This document shows, piece after piece, positions 13,201 through 25,200 of a stretch of 64,000 nt of DNA. The notes below the pieces were generated by a model. The model saw only the letters and a list, made by a program, of their open reading frames with translations. It did not search any database and was not told the DNA's origin. The translations under genes and the position numbers were made by a program. The DNA is taken from NCBI GenBank assembly GCA_010645155.1, contig CM021317.1:13898781-13962780 (forward strand), written 5' to 3'. How positions within the stretch are numbered: position 1 is the first letter of the stretch; each line of letters starts with the position of its first letter. The stretch comes from Tigriopus japonicus. Taxonomy: Eukaryota > Arthropoda > Copepoda > Harpacticoida > Harpacticidae.

Positions 13201-16200
13201 TGTCTCTATTATACGTAGCGCCCTCTGGCGGAGCTCCTAGGTGTGTCAAAGGATTGAATAGCCAAACAAAAGTGCAAAAACTTGTCTTTGCGCCATGGGA
13301 CAATTGACAACTGCTAGACAATTAAAGGTACTTTGAAAGTGGTTGTGGCCAGAGGCTCTTGGGGGAGGAGGTTGAATTGAGCTTCAAGATACTACATCGT
13401 CAGACTTGACTTGTCACTCCACTCTTTTCTCCCATTTCATGTTCAACTTGGTTGCAAGTGTCATGAAGAAACACTGCCTGAAGCCATTCTCTTTTAAAAA
13501 TACACTAGAAGCTCCACAATGAAATTGTCCAAGGTAGAGCACTATTGTAAAATAGTACGGGCATTACATTGACTGACCCTCTTGGGGTCAGTGTCTCCGC
13601 AGGATTCGAGAAGAAAAAATAATAATGTTTTGTTTTTGTTTGTTTATTTCTGCGGGTTTTTGCCGGACACATATTTTGAACGAATGTAATAGTAACATTA
13701 TAATTCTATAATGCCATATAGAAAAAGTGCAACATTAGATTTACAATGTAAATCCAAAATATTATACCAACAAGTTTTAGCACATTCTCTTACATTTTCT
13801 TCCAAGCTTTGCTTTTTTCTAAAGTTTTCCTTTATCCTCGTGAATCTTGTGGAGATATTTGGTTTTAAGAAGAGCCAGTCAACCTCATGCAGATACTCTT
13901 CTATTAGAGTGCTCTAGTCCAAGCCATCTCTTCTCAGTGCAGTGTCACCATAAGTGTCACCTTTCACGCCTAAAAAGTGCAAGCATCATCGTGGTCCGTT
14001 CTGACGGAGACAATTGTGATGATCCCTGACATTTCTTGTCTCACTTTGGCGTGACCAAAGTGAACGACAGATCCCTGGAGTGGATGGATGATCATTGATT
14101 AATGCAAATGTGTTCTGAATTCAAGTTGGTTGTCCACGAGATGATCGTGGTGGTTGAAATGAGTTCCTTCATTCAGACATCATCCATTGGTGCATAATAT
14201 GAATGTAAGCAAGTGAATCAAGTCAAATCACGATCACCATTAGAATTTAGCCTTGGGAAGAACGGCGACGACGACGACGATTCGTCAGTCGGAGGAGTGA
14301 TCAGAAAAAGTAAACCTTGAATTAAGAATGAATTATTGAATTCATATGTGTACTGAAGGTGCACGCTCACCATCAACAACAACAACAACATCGAGATCTG
14401 AAGGGTGATGCCTTTCAACAAACACCATCCTCACTTTGCCAGAACAAAACGGAAGTGAGAATTTATTCAATAGAGTCAAATCATGCCATCATCAACCAAC
14501 CAACATGAGTCAAGAAGAAGACGACATGAATTATTCTATTCTTCGTGATTGTTGTCTAGAATGGTTGTTGTCAATAGAGCACTATAATAAAAGAGTACAG
14601 TCATAAAGTGCGCCATCTAGTGGATTTCATGCGGCAACAGCCCGCCGTTCCCATGATACTCACATTTTTGAAGATTGCGACGGTCATTCATCAGTTTTGG
14701 ACAAACTAAAGTGCCTAAAATGTTGATGGCCGAACTCCAAATGATATCTTAGTGTTTTTCTGATGAATTTTGACATATATCATGCTTAAATCACCTTTAT
14801 AATAGTCAGATTTCCATGCCATTTTGAGAGGGATTTCACTAATAATTTCAACCAAAAACCACCACAGGTCCATTAACAATACTCAGTCAACATTTGAGGC
14901 ACTTTAGTTTGTCCACAACTGATGAATGATCGTTGCAATCTTCAAAAATATGTGTATCATGGGAACGGCGAGCTGTTGCCGCATGAAATCCACTAGATGG
15001 CGCACTTTATGACTGTACTCTTTTATTATAGTGCTCTAGTTNNNNNNNNNNNNNNNNNNNNNNNNNNNNNNNNNNNNNNNNNNNNNNNNNNNNNNNNNNN
15101 NNNNNNNNNNNNNNNNNNNNNNNNNNNNNNNNNNNNNNNNNNNNNNNNNNNNNNNNNNNNNNNNNNNNNNNNNNNNNNNNNNNNNNNNNNNNNNNNNNNN
15201 NNNNNNNNNNNNNNNNNNNNNNNNNNNNNNNNNNNNNNNNNNNNNNNNNNNNNNNNNNNNNNNNNNNNNNNNNNNNNNNNNNNNNNNNNNNNNNNNNNNN
15301 NNNNNNNNNNNNNNNNNNNNNNNNNNNNNNNNNNNNNNNNNNNNNNNNNNNNNNNNNNNNNNNNNNNNNNNNNNNNNNNNNNNNNNNNNNNNNNNNNNNN
15401 NNNNNNNNNNNNNNNNNNNNNNNNNNNNNNNNNNNNNNNNNNNNNNNNNNNNNNNNNNNNNNNNNNNNNNNNNNNNNNNNNNNNNNNNNNNNNNNNNNNN
15501 NNNNNNNNNNNNNNNNNNNNNNNNNNNNNNNNNNNNNNNNNNNNNNNNNNNNNNNNNNNNNNNNNNNNNNNNNNNNNNNNNNNNNNNNNNNNNNNNNNNN
15601 NNNNNNNNNNNNNNNNNNNNNNNNNNNNNNNNNNNNNNNNNNNNNNNNNAGTTTGACTCTCCTTTATTTGACTAGACATTCACGTATTTATACATAGTAG
15701 AAATGACTAGAATGAGCATGACTAGAACAGAGCAGAGCAAGGACTTCACAAAAGGTTAAAGCGAGAAGCCTCAAATTACTCATAGTTTGATAGCTCATTG
15801 TACGGAAAGAGTCATTGGACCAAGCCTTGATTGAGCTTCAAATTAACCTGAAACCAGTCATGGTTTCATGTTAATTTAAGTCACGGTAAAACTAAAACAC
15901 AAGCTTGAAATCCTTGAATTGGGCGAGGGACTAACCTCTGCAAATCATTTCTGACGAAAATATGATACTTCTTACAACTCTGTTAGAAATGTTATTGAAA
16001 TCTGTACAGGAGGGCTAAATTGGGCAGATTTCCAGACTATCGCCAGAGGAAATCTTTATTTCTAGGGGAGCCAATATAATCAAAAGAGTACGTGCATAAG
16101 ATTGATTGTTCCCACTTGGTCCCAGGTATTTCCATATACAGTAGTAAGAGGAACAAAGAGAAAAAGTGAAAGGACACTTAAAGCTACAAGTAAGTTTGAC

Positions 16201-19200
16201 AGCATGTATCCAATCGCATTATTTTTGCAAGTCAAGTGTCTTGTGTCCTCGAAGTTTCGTGCTTTCTTCCAATGAGGAGAGACTATGGCCAATAAATAAA
16301 TCTTGCACGTACTCTTTTCTATAGTGGCTCTTCTTTCTTACATGGTGTTTAAATTGTAAGAGTATATTGTCCGTTCTACCTTTCTTATTGCCCTCCCAGT
16401 TCCAAATATAAACAATCCAGACTAATTGATGAACCCTGGTTTCGGATCCCTCTGATTTGCACCTTTCCCTAGTTCCATAAATCGAAGTGGGTCTGTTCCA
16501 CTCACAGAAAGTGAACGAATACTGGGACCAACCGCAACATTCACCCACTCTTTATGCATGCACTAATCCGTGTCCTTATACTTCCATTTCAGGTATGTTG
16601 GAGCGAGTTATTTCCAGAGTAGCATGCACAATCGGAAGAGTTGGCCTTCCAACTACTAAGTATATATTTTAGGAATCCTTTGGCACAACCCATTTCCAGC
16701 GGTCAATGTGCACAACTTCATAAGTTTTATCTAGAAAAGTGTTGTGCCAGTTATATTTCAAGTGCACATCTTATCAAAGATCAGTGGTGAAATGTATGAA
16801 GGGTGACGATGTGAGGTCCGGTCGAAAAAGCGAAACAGTGTTACCAGAACTTTACGAACCCATTATGCCAAAAATGTTGAATAGAGGGCCAGATTCTGCA
16901 TGATGGAAGCAAACAAGGTTACTGTCATGCTTTGGCACTTCAGCAAACAAATTTCAAAGCCAAAGTATAATGGTACTAACATACCAAAAATGGTGTAGCA
17001 AAAATAATATGACTTAAAGCAAGGGTTCTAGAAAGAGTACTTGGAAGAATGACTTTCAGATCAAAAATATTTGTTTGAACAATGAGAATTTTCGTTTGGG
17101 CGCTATCTCAAGATGTTTTCTTTCTGTTTTAAAAGTGGATCATATTAAAAATGAAAGGTAATTGTTTCCTTCAAATTGGTATTTGCCAATATTTGATTTG
17201 AAAGTACTGATTTAGAAATATCTGGCAACGCTGCTTGTTGTTCTTTCGTCTGGACCTCCATTACCGTATGAGGTGCTCTTGAGGGAGCCCCGAAATTTCA
17301 ATAATAACATTTTAAGAGAGCCTTTTTTGTCGCATCTGTTGGAATTTTGAACATGTATCAACCACAAACACCAAACCATTTCTTTTTGGGAAGCCACTTA
17401 CGAATAGTAAACATAAAAGATACGGTATATTTCGTCTCAATGGTTGGACCGTGTGAAAAAAGACCGCAGATCGAGACAAACATCATGTTGTCAAAGTGCC
17501 TTCTCTCTTGTTCATTTTGCATTATCGGGGAAAGACGAGCCATTTGTTCGGATGATGATCCCCTTTACTCAGGAAGTTTGACTGCGCAATAATACATACT
17601 ACATATACTGCATATTGGTGGTGTGCCGTGCAAGAAGTTAATCAATGTCATGCACGGTATTGATGAGGTCCCTCCTTGAAATCAAATTGCTTCCACTCAT
17701 TGCATTATGGGAACCCACCAGGTTGGTTCCCCACTGAATTGGTTTCTATTCGTCTGCATAATGGAAACCAGCCTTTGGCTTTAACCATGCCTACGCAATT
17801 CCGAAGGCAAAGTGCCGGTTGAGAAGAGCTAGAATAAGAAGAGGGAGGAGGTAGCTATTTTTGGCCTTCGTTTTGGCCTTCTTCCCGGTTTGCTTTCAGT
17901 CGATTCAAATTTGGCTTCTCAAGGCAAAAGTTTTGGGGGAAAACATTCCTGAATAACCTGGCCAGAAGGGAGGCGAGAACCGAAGACACTTAGAATAGAG
18001 TGTCAAGATCTCTTGAAAAACCACCGCCTTTTTTAAATCAGAATGATTTCAATTTGAAATTGAAAATCGATTTGAAAAGGAGACTTGTTTCGAATTGATT
18101 CATTAACACATATTTGAACGCCAGAAAAGTAGTGATGGCCGAAATGGCTCTGTACGGAGACCAAAAGTTTCAGCCAAAAGACGGCTTAACTGTAACCATA
18201 ACCAAAAGCAGCGGACTGCAAAATCACATGCATACATGGTTCAACTTGAAATTTATAATGCTTAGGTGTTTGAAGCCTGATATTTGCATGTTTAATAAAG
18301 ATAGGAAAAGAATATTTTTCAGCGGTTTTTGAACTAAAAAATCTTTCACTTTGCTGTCAAATTGGTAAGTAATTGGTTAATAATTGGAAGATATGTAAAA
18401 TTCCAGATCTTGTGAAAGTAAATCACTTAAAATTCATGTTTAATTGTATTTGCTGTACCGTACCAGAAGTTATTAACACAAATGCTAACAAATTGATTAG
18501 AGGAGGGACCATACGCTTTGACTTGCCTTGTGTACTATTAATTTGGTACCAATGACTACCGTCTTATGCTCTGCCAAATTCTTGGAACATCTTTGTCTCA
18601 GAAAATAAAATCAAAGCGGAATCATTATCTAAGTTGACAAAGAGATGGACCTTACATTTAACAGAGACAATCACCAATGCCTATACAACCAATTGCAAAG
18701 TACAGGATTGTTTTTCTTGCCATCAAAAGTAGCCCAAACATTCTTATGAACTGAGTAGAGGACAAGCTTTGGGATGAGATGAGAGAGCTGTTTGAGTTAG
18801 AAACTTCGAGAGTCATTGGCAAGATGTGACGTATCTAGTCAAGGTTCCCCAATAATACAAACCATTAGGTTTATGGGGCGACCAAGGGATCTCCTTTTTA
18901 TTTTTAAAAACTCCCACATTCGTTATTTAAAATGGACTATTGAGTCCCTAAATAAACATCATCATCATCATCAAATTCCACTTTTCAAAATCTTTATAGT
19001 GCATGTTTGCGTTTGGTTTTGTTAAGCATAACCAAAACAGAAAAAACAAAGTTTCATTAACAGTTACTATTACAGGGAATATCTATTTTGGTATTTTTTA
19101 ACAGACAGAGGAACTGTACAGATAGCCAATCAGGTTTGTAGTTGTTCAAGAAAATTGTTTATGCCAAAGCTAATTAGAGCACACATTAAAGACGTTCAGA

Positions 19201-22200
19201 TACTTCATAATATTCTAGCATCTGATAAATCCAAAGGTTCATGTTACTTCTTAAATGATATGCAATGATTGTACACCATTTTTATTGCATCAAGGTAGCA
19301 AGTAATCAGAATAATTACATAAAAAGCTACTGAACGTTTTAGCAATTGCAAATCAAATAAGACCCATCTTTTGCAACACAGTGTGCAAACTAAAAAAGAT
19401 GGGCCACTCATATGAGAACAAAAAATAATTTGGTTGCATTATAGCACTTAAATTTGAAACATTTTCACATGACATGAAAGAGTATAAATCTACATAAGTG
19501 AACTGTAGCTTGCTTAGTCGTTTTTTTGTATTTTTATTTTAAGAAATGGAATTGATTTTAAAAATTGGATCAATACCAATGCTTCGAAGCAGATAGGGCT
19601 AAAGGAGAAGTATTTTGATCAAACATAATTTTCAGTCCACAGTCCACCCATCTGTCCATCAGCGTCTTTGGCACGCAAAGTTTCCTTGCAGTGCCCTCAA
19701 TTCAGAACCGATTTGACGCCTAAAGCAAAGCTAATATCGTTTTACATGATGCATAGGAAAAGTCTTCAATTTATGAAGAACTCGATCAAACAGTTTGTCA
19801 AAAAAAGAAGCGCAAGAAAAATGAACCCGGACTTGAATTGCTTCAGGTTTCAAACTCGAGCGTTGTGCGAATCCAATCGCTAGTGACATTGAAATTGATG
19901 CAATTTACCCGGAATTCGACAAGTACCACCACTGCCATCCTGGAGATAATGAGTATTGGCAGAAATACAAAAGATTGAAAGTAATTTGACAAAATTGCTG
20001 TAATTTGAAATCACGTGTGTAGGCGATGAAAGTAAATAAAAACGAAAACATTTTCATGCAAGGTTGCAAAGGGTTCTTTGAGTGTGTTCCTCACTTCTTG
20101 AAAGTAAATTTGCAAGCACTTGACTAATGCATATGAAAGAGAGATTTTGAGTCTTGGCACTCTTGTGTCACTTTTATCGGTTTGCCTTTTTTCGTTAAAC
20201 TACTTTTCCCTTGGGCTTAATTATTGGAAGATTGAGTGACAAATTGCCACTCTTGGCACCAGCCAACTTTTCACGGGTATTTGGTTTTTGCCCCTCCTCC
20301 ACTTTTCTTGGGCAAGCTTTTTCGTTCGCACTTTGAACGCCTTTAGGTATACTAAATTACTGATGTATTGCTTAAAGGTAATCCGTGCAAAAGTATAAAG
20401 TGATTCACCTCTATCGAGCTATATTCTGTAGATTTAATGTTTAAATGTTAGATTTGAAATATTGATGGCTGGGTCTTCATTTTTGCATTGTAAATGCGCA
20501 AAATCCAATTCTTTGAAAAACTGCTTTAAGCAAGTATGTGATCTAAGTGAAACATGCACGAAATAAAAAATCGGATCGACACTGTTAAAACTTAATGTAG
20601 TTGAAACACTTACCTATATTATTCTCTAAACCTTACATGCCTGTTTAGGAGAAATTCCTGTGACTTGCGTTACAGCGAATCCCATTAATTCCCACGGTAC
20701 TTTTAAATCAGCAACGAAAAAAAATGAAAAGTATGAAAAAGCATATCTAGAACGGTGATAATGTTTGAAAAAAACTTAAACAAAACTATAAAAACGCTAT
20801 TATTTTATATATCACTATTCCGTGTTACAATTACTTTATCTTTTACACTATTATTATAATACACAATTTCAACTATCCCCTTCGCAAAGGGCACAACAAT
20901 GGAACGTGCAAAAAATGCCAGCTTGTACCCCGTGTTCAGCGCCTCTTGTGGTCAAATTGATCTTGTGGTGTTTTCTTTGATGTTTATATTTCTAGCAAAA
21001 TCGATCTTTTTGGAGAAATGATACTGTCAAGAAAAATTCTTAACGTTTTGCCAAAGAGTGGCATGAAGAATATCCACCTGGCAACTACAGTAGGTCTCAA
21101 TTTAACAACAAGGGGCGCTGATCAGGGCGTATGAAGATTATTAGAGAAAACAAGCATTTTTGTTCTCTAGATGGCACCTCTATTGTTTTGAAAGGAACGT
21201 CTACGCAGTGCTAGTAGCGTCATCTATTGATTTTACATGAAACTTTCACCCAAAATAAATATCTCTGAATTGCTCAAGGTTACCAAAATATTTTAAAAGA
21301 CATGGAGGGTTGTTATTTCCATGTTTAATCACAAAGGATTGTAAATAACCTAGTGCCCACATTGAAAAAGATGAGAATATGCCATGCTTCCAACGATTGC
21401 ATTCGTGAATACTCTTCATATCCAAATAAATCACTTTTCTCCACAATTGAAATCAAATAGTAACTCATACAACCAAATTGATGTTCTGTCTTACTTTCTT
21501 AATTCAGCTAACCTGATAGTTTTCGTTCCACATGCAACGTAGAGACGCTCTAGTACACTGAAGTGCTCTTAATCGTTTGTGCAGGGAAACTGAAAATTTA
21601 ACGAGAATTTTTCTCTTAAGCAAGTCTGCCAACATGGAGAGTATTTCTTTTATTCATATACTTAATAAATAATTTTGAGCTTTTTTTGCTCAGAAACCCT
21701 ACAAAAAATTATCAATTAGTTTTCAAGTAGCTTTGCAAAGAAAGAAAATTTGGCTTTCAATGGAAAATTCTTGAGGCCTGTCCAGAGGCAGCCAAACATC
21801 TTGAACAGCAATTCCACGTACCAATGAAATGACATTCAATGACATCTAGCAGCAGAAACTAGTCTTTCACATTTTGATGCAATCTTTGGCCTTAATTTAC
21901 GATCAAACAGTATGACTTGGTGATATTCTTTATTATAGACATTGTTCCTAAGGTCGAGTAGGATGAAAATATGATGAAAAATGGCATTTTAGTCTCAACC
22001 ACTAAGGTTTACATCAAGTTAAAAAATATCTACGCTCTATTCTTCCATGACTTTGCCCCTGTTTTGGCGCCATCTAATGGTAAATTTTGAAGCTTGCGCT
22101 AAAATCCACAATAAGTTGCTCATTTTTTGCACAGCTCATTTACGGAAAAATCAGCTTTACCCATAGTTTTTCAATGAAAGTCAACAGCACCAATTTTTTT

Positions 22201-25200
22201 AAAATCATGTTTTGACTTAAGGGGGAAAAATCAAATTCGGCTGATTATATCTAACAGTAAATAAACGAAGGTTTTTTTAGGTCTAGACTGAAGTTCAGAA
22301 TACTAGAAATTTGCAAGTGGATATCTTTCATTTAGTTTTGCATGCTCAGTGTACACATCTTGAGTTTTAGAACGTGACAATCATGAATCTAATGTTGTAC
22401 CTTCATCGTCAGAGATCATTTGAGACTAATGATTTCTCAAATGTCGACATGATTTGTATTGTTAGAGAAACTGATGGCGCAAAGCAATTATGAGATGACT
22501 TTATAATGAGCTCGAAGCAACTTGTCGCCGAATCCGATTTGCCTACTTGGCAAAAGCAAACCATTTTGTCTCCAAAAGTTCAGTTCGTTGTCAGAATTTC
22601 CCTCTGATTATCTCCACGAAACTGCCACTTGTCACGAAACCAGATCTAACTAGCTGACCCTGAACTTGGATGTTCATTTTCTAGAAGGTTTTATCAACTG
22701 ATTTTGTAAGTTCCACATTTTTCAAAAGAAAATATCTCAAAGTTGGGATCATATTGATATTATTAGCACTAATTTTTCTACCTTAACATTCTGATTTGCT
22801 TACAATTCAATCAATTTTATAGAGAACTCCGTCCTTTTCGGCGTTAAAATAACGTCCTCAAAAATCTTGCTCTCAAGTGTAGACAGAGGGCGCTTGAAGC
22901 TGACGCTTCTTCGTAAGTTCGATGAGCTGACAGCGACATCTAACGGGAAGAAATTTGACTTTCCTGTTTGCTTTAGTTGTTTTATAAACGATTATTTATC
23001 TCTAAAAGCATGTTTTAAAGTTTTAAACTTGATTCCAGCCACCGCCTACACCGCCCTCCCGACGTCCAATTCCTCGAAGTGGATCAGATTTTCGTCATGA
23101 AAGCGGGAAACAACAACGACATCATCACAACAACCATCAGAACAATCAATACCAATACCAAAATGGAAAGAAAGACGGGCCTGAAATTCCAGGTAAGGGA
23201 TCCGTTTTTTTTAACTTTTATTTTGGGACTGATATTCATCCTCGGCAATGGGGCATACCCAGCGTTTTAAATCATATTGCGAGCGGTAAAACAAGGCCGT
23301 TGGCTGTGCTGAGTTGCTCGGCCCATTTTGGCAAATTCAAGTTATTTCAATTATATAAAAGTAAATATAAGTATTCAAAGAGTATAGGTTCGTGGAAACG
23401 ATTGACATTTCACTTTAAGATACCTTGGCTGGAGTTTGGTCAATAATGAGCAAAATTCTCCTTCACAGTGATTGAAAAACTCTTGAATCCGCTTTGTCAT
23501 ACTGCAAAATAAGACTGAACACTGATCCAAAAAAAATTAAAAGTGCTTATTTGGGTAATGGTGACAATGTGTGAGGTCCGGACGAATCAACGACAAAGCA
23601 GTGTTTCCAGAAATTTCCAAATCAAAAGTTTCAACTTGTAAAATGGCAAATACTACAGATAACACTTTCTTTTGATTTAAAACATGTTCTACTTTCAAAA
23701 CAGAAACAAAAACATTTTTAGATATTGACCTTCGACATTCATTCTCTATGGAAGTTCTAAACCGTCTGAATTGCTTTGAATCAGCACTTTTGGTTTGCAC
23801 AATTGTTAGCTGAAGTGCCATGGTATGGCATAACACAATTTGTTTCTGTTTTACCACATTTGGCCTTTTTATGCTTTTTGGCACGACTGGTTCAAAAAGT
23901 TGTGGCAACGCTGGTTTGATCTTTCGTCCGGACCGCACATCGTCACCATTACCCTGATTTGTTCACTTGATTCCATAGCCTTATATAAATTTTAAAATTG
24001 TTTCTCATGAAGACACGACTTCTTTCTAGGAATGTTTGTATTATTGTATCTCATTTTCAACCAAAATAACTGAGCATTTTATCATCCAGGTGGAATTAGA
24101 AGCGATATGTTTAAAAGCTTGAACTTGGTATTGAAAAAGCGTCTCTGACTTACATTGTTATTTCAAGATCCAAAAAAGTCAAGTTTATGTGATGTTTTGA
24201 AAATGATACATTTGAATAATTAATCACTTGATCACTCCAAAAATTCCCAATGAGATGGTCCAACTTTGGTCATTGACATGAAAAGTCAAAGACCTTGCAG
24301 CCTCTCATTCATTTGTGTACATCAGAGGTCAGCAACAGATTTTGGGCCAAGGCCCACCAAACTTGGTGTCATTTCATTTGGGGCCCACAAGCAGAGGTGG
24401 GTATAAGATCCCACAAATAAACAATCACTGAGGTGTTAGCTCACAAGCGCAGAACTATGGATGGCTTTTGGGCCCACCATTTTTTACTTTTCCCATAGCT
24501 CCTTGGGCCCACATGTGGGCCGCGGCCCAGTGATGCATAGGATGACCTAAAATTGAGACCATTCTTTGAGTTTCGGTCGACGGGTGGTTCCAAAGAGGGC
24601 TTTTGGCCTTTGAGAAGTACGAGAGCCAACAACTTCAAAGAAGTCAACTTTGAACTGTTGCAAGTGAGTGGATAGTGGGTGAGCCGCAAATTGTACCCAG
24701 AAGCCAACCACGCTTCCTCTCATGTAACGTGTCCGAGGAAATCAAATCAAAGTGAAAGAAAGCACTGCTGCTGATTCCTTTCGAGCTGCAAATTGCAACT
24801 CCAAGAAAACACGAACTGGGTGAAAATAAAGGCTCTTGAACACGCAACAAATCTGCCTGCTGTGCACGTTAGATTTGATATTGGGCTATTTATATCAATA
24901 TCCGACCTTTGACAATACTTGCCTGCCTCTTTAAGGTGTTTTGTTTGTACTTTGAAATGATTAATGCGGTTATAAGTTGTTTTTACAACGAATCTCGTGA
25001 ATATTTAAACAAGTACTCGGATTGAGTCTAGGAATTAGAGATTAACCCAAAGCTTTTTCAAGTAGGATTTGGATTCATGTGTGGCAATTGAGTCCTTAAG
25101 AAGATTGGGCTTTACGTAAATTGTATTCTATAAGTAGGCTGTTTGTTGACCTATATTACGCTACAATGAAATAAAACATCTGCTTGACCTTTTGGTAGCA

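Larger units (their letters stand above)
14575..15038. mobile_element. Foldback element, 464 bp, with about 152-bp arms
   Basis: Left arm 14575 to about 14727 and right arm about 14887-15038 are reverse complements with only a few mismatches. Both ends read TAGAGCACTATAATAAAAGA. The left flank GTTGTCAA and the right flank GTT (then gap) agree with an 8-bp duplication cut by the assembly gap. No open frame of note between the arms. Confidence 0.85.
7286..23038 (+). other. RhoGEF intron 1 (15.7 kb), repeat-bearing
   Basis: Contains two TAGAGC-family elements, the 464-bp hairpin, an assembly gap, a GGGTAATGG-type element, a LINE scrap and simple repeats (CAACAACAAC, GACGACGACG, CATCATCAT). About 9060-9330 is GC-richer and could hold regulatory or untranslated sequence. 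The rest is AT-rich with no recognised gene. Confidence 0.5.

Noticed and set aside
14997..15679. Long open frames across the first gap
   Set aside because: They exist only because N bases contain no stop codons.
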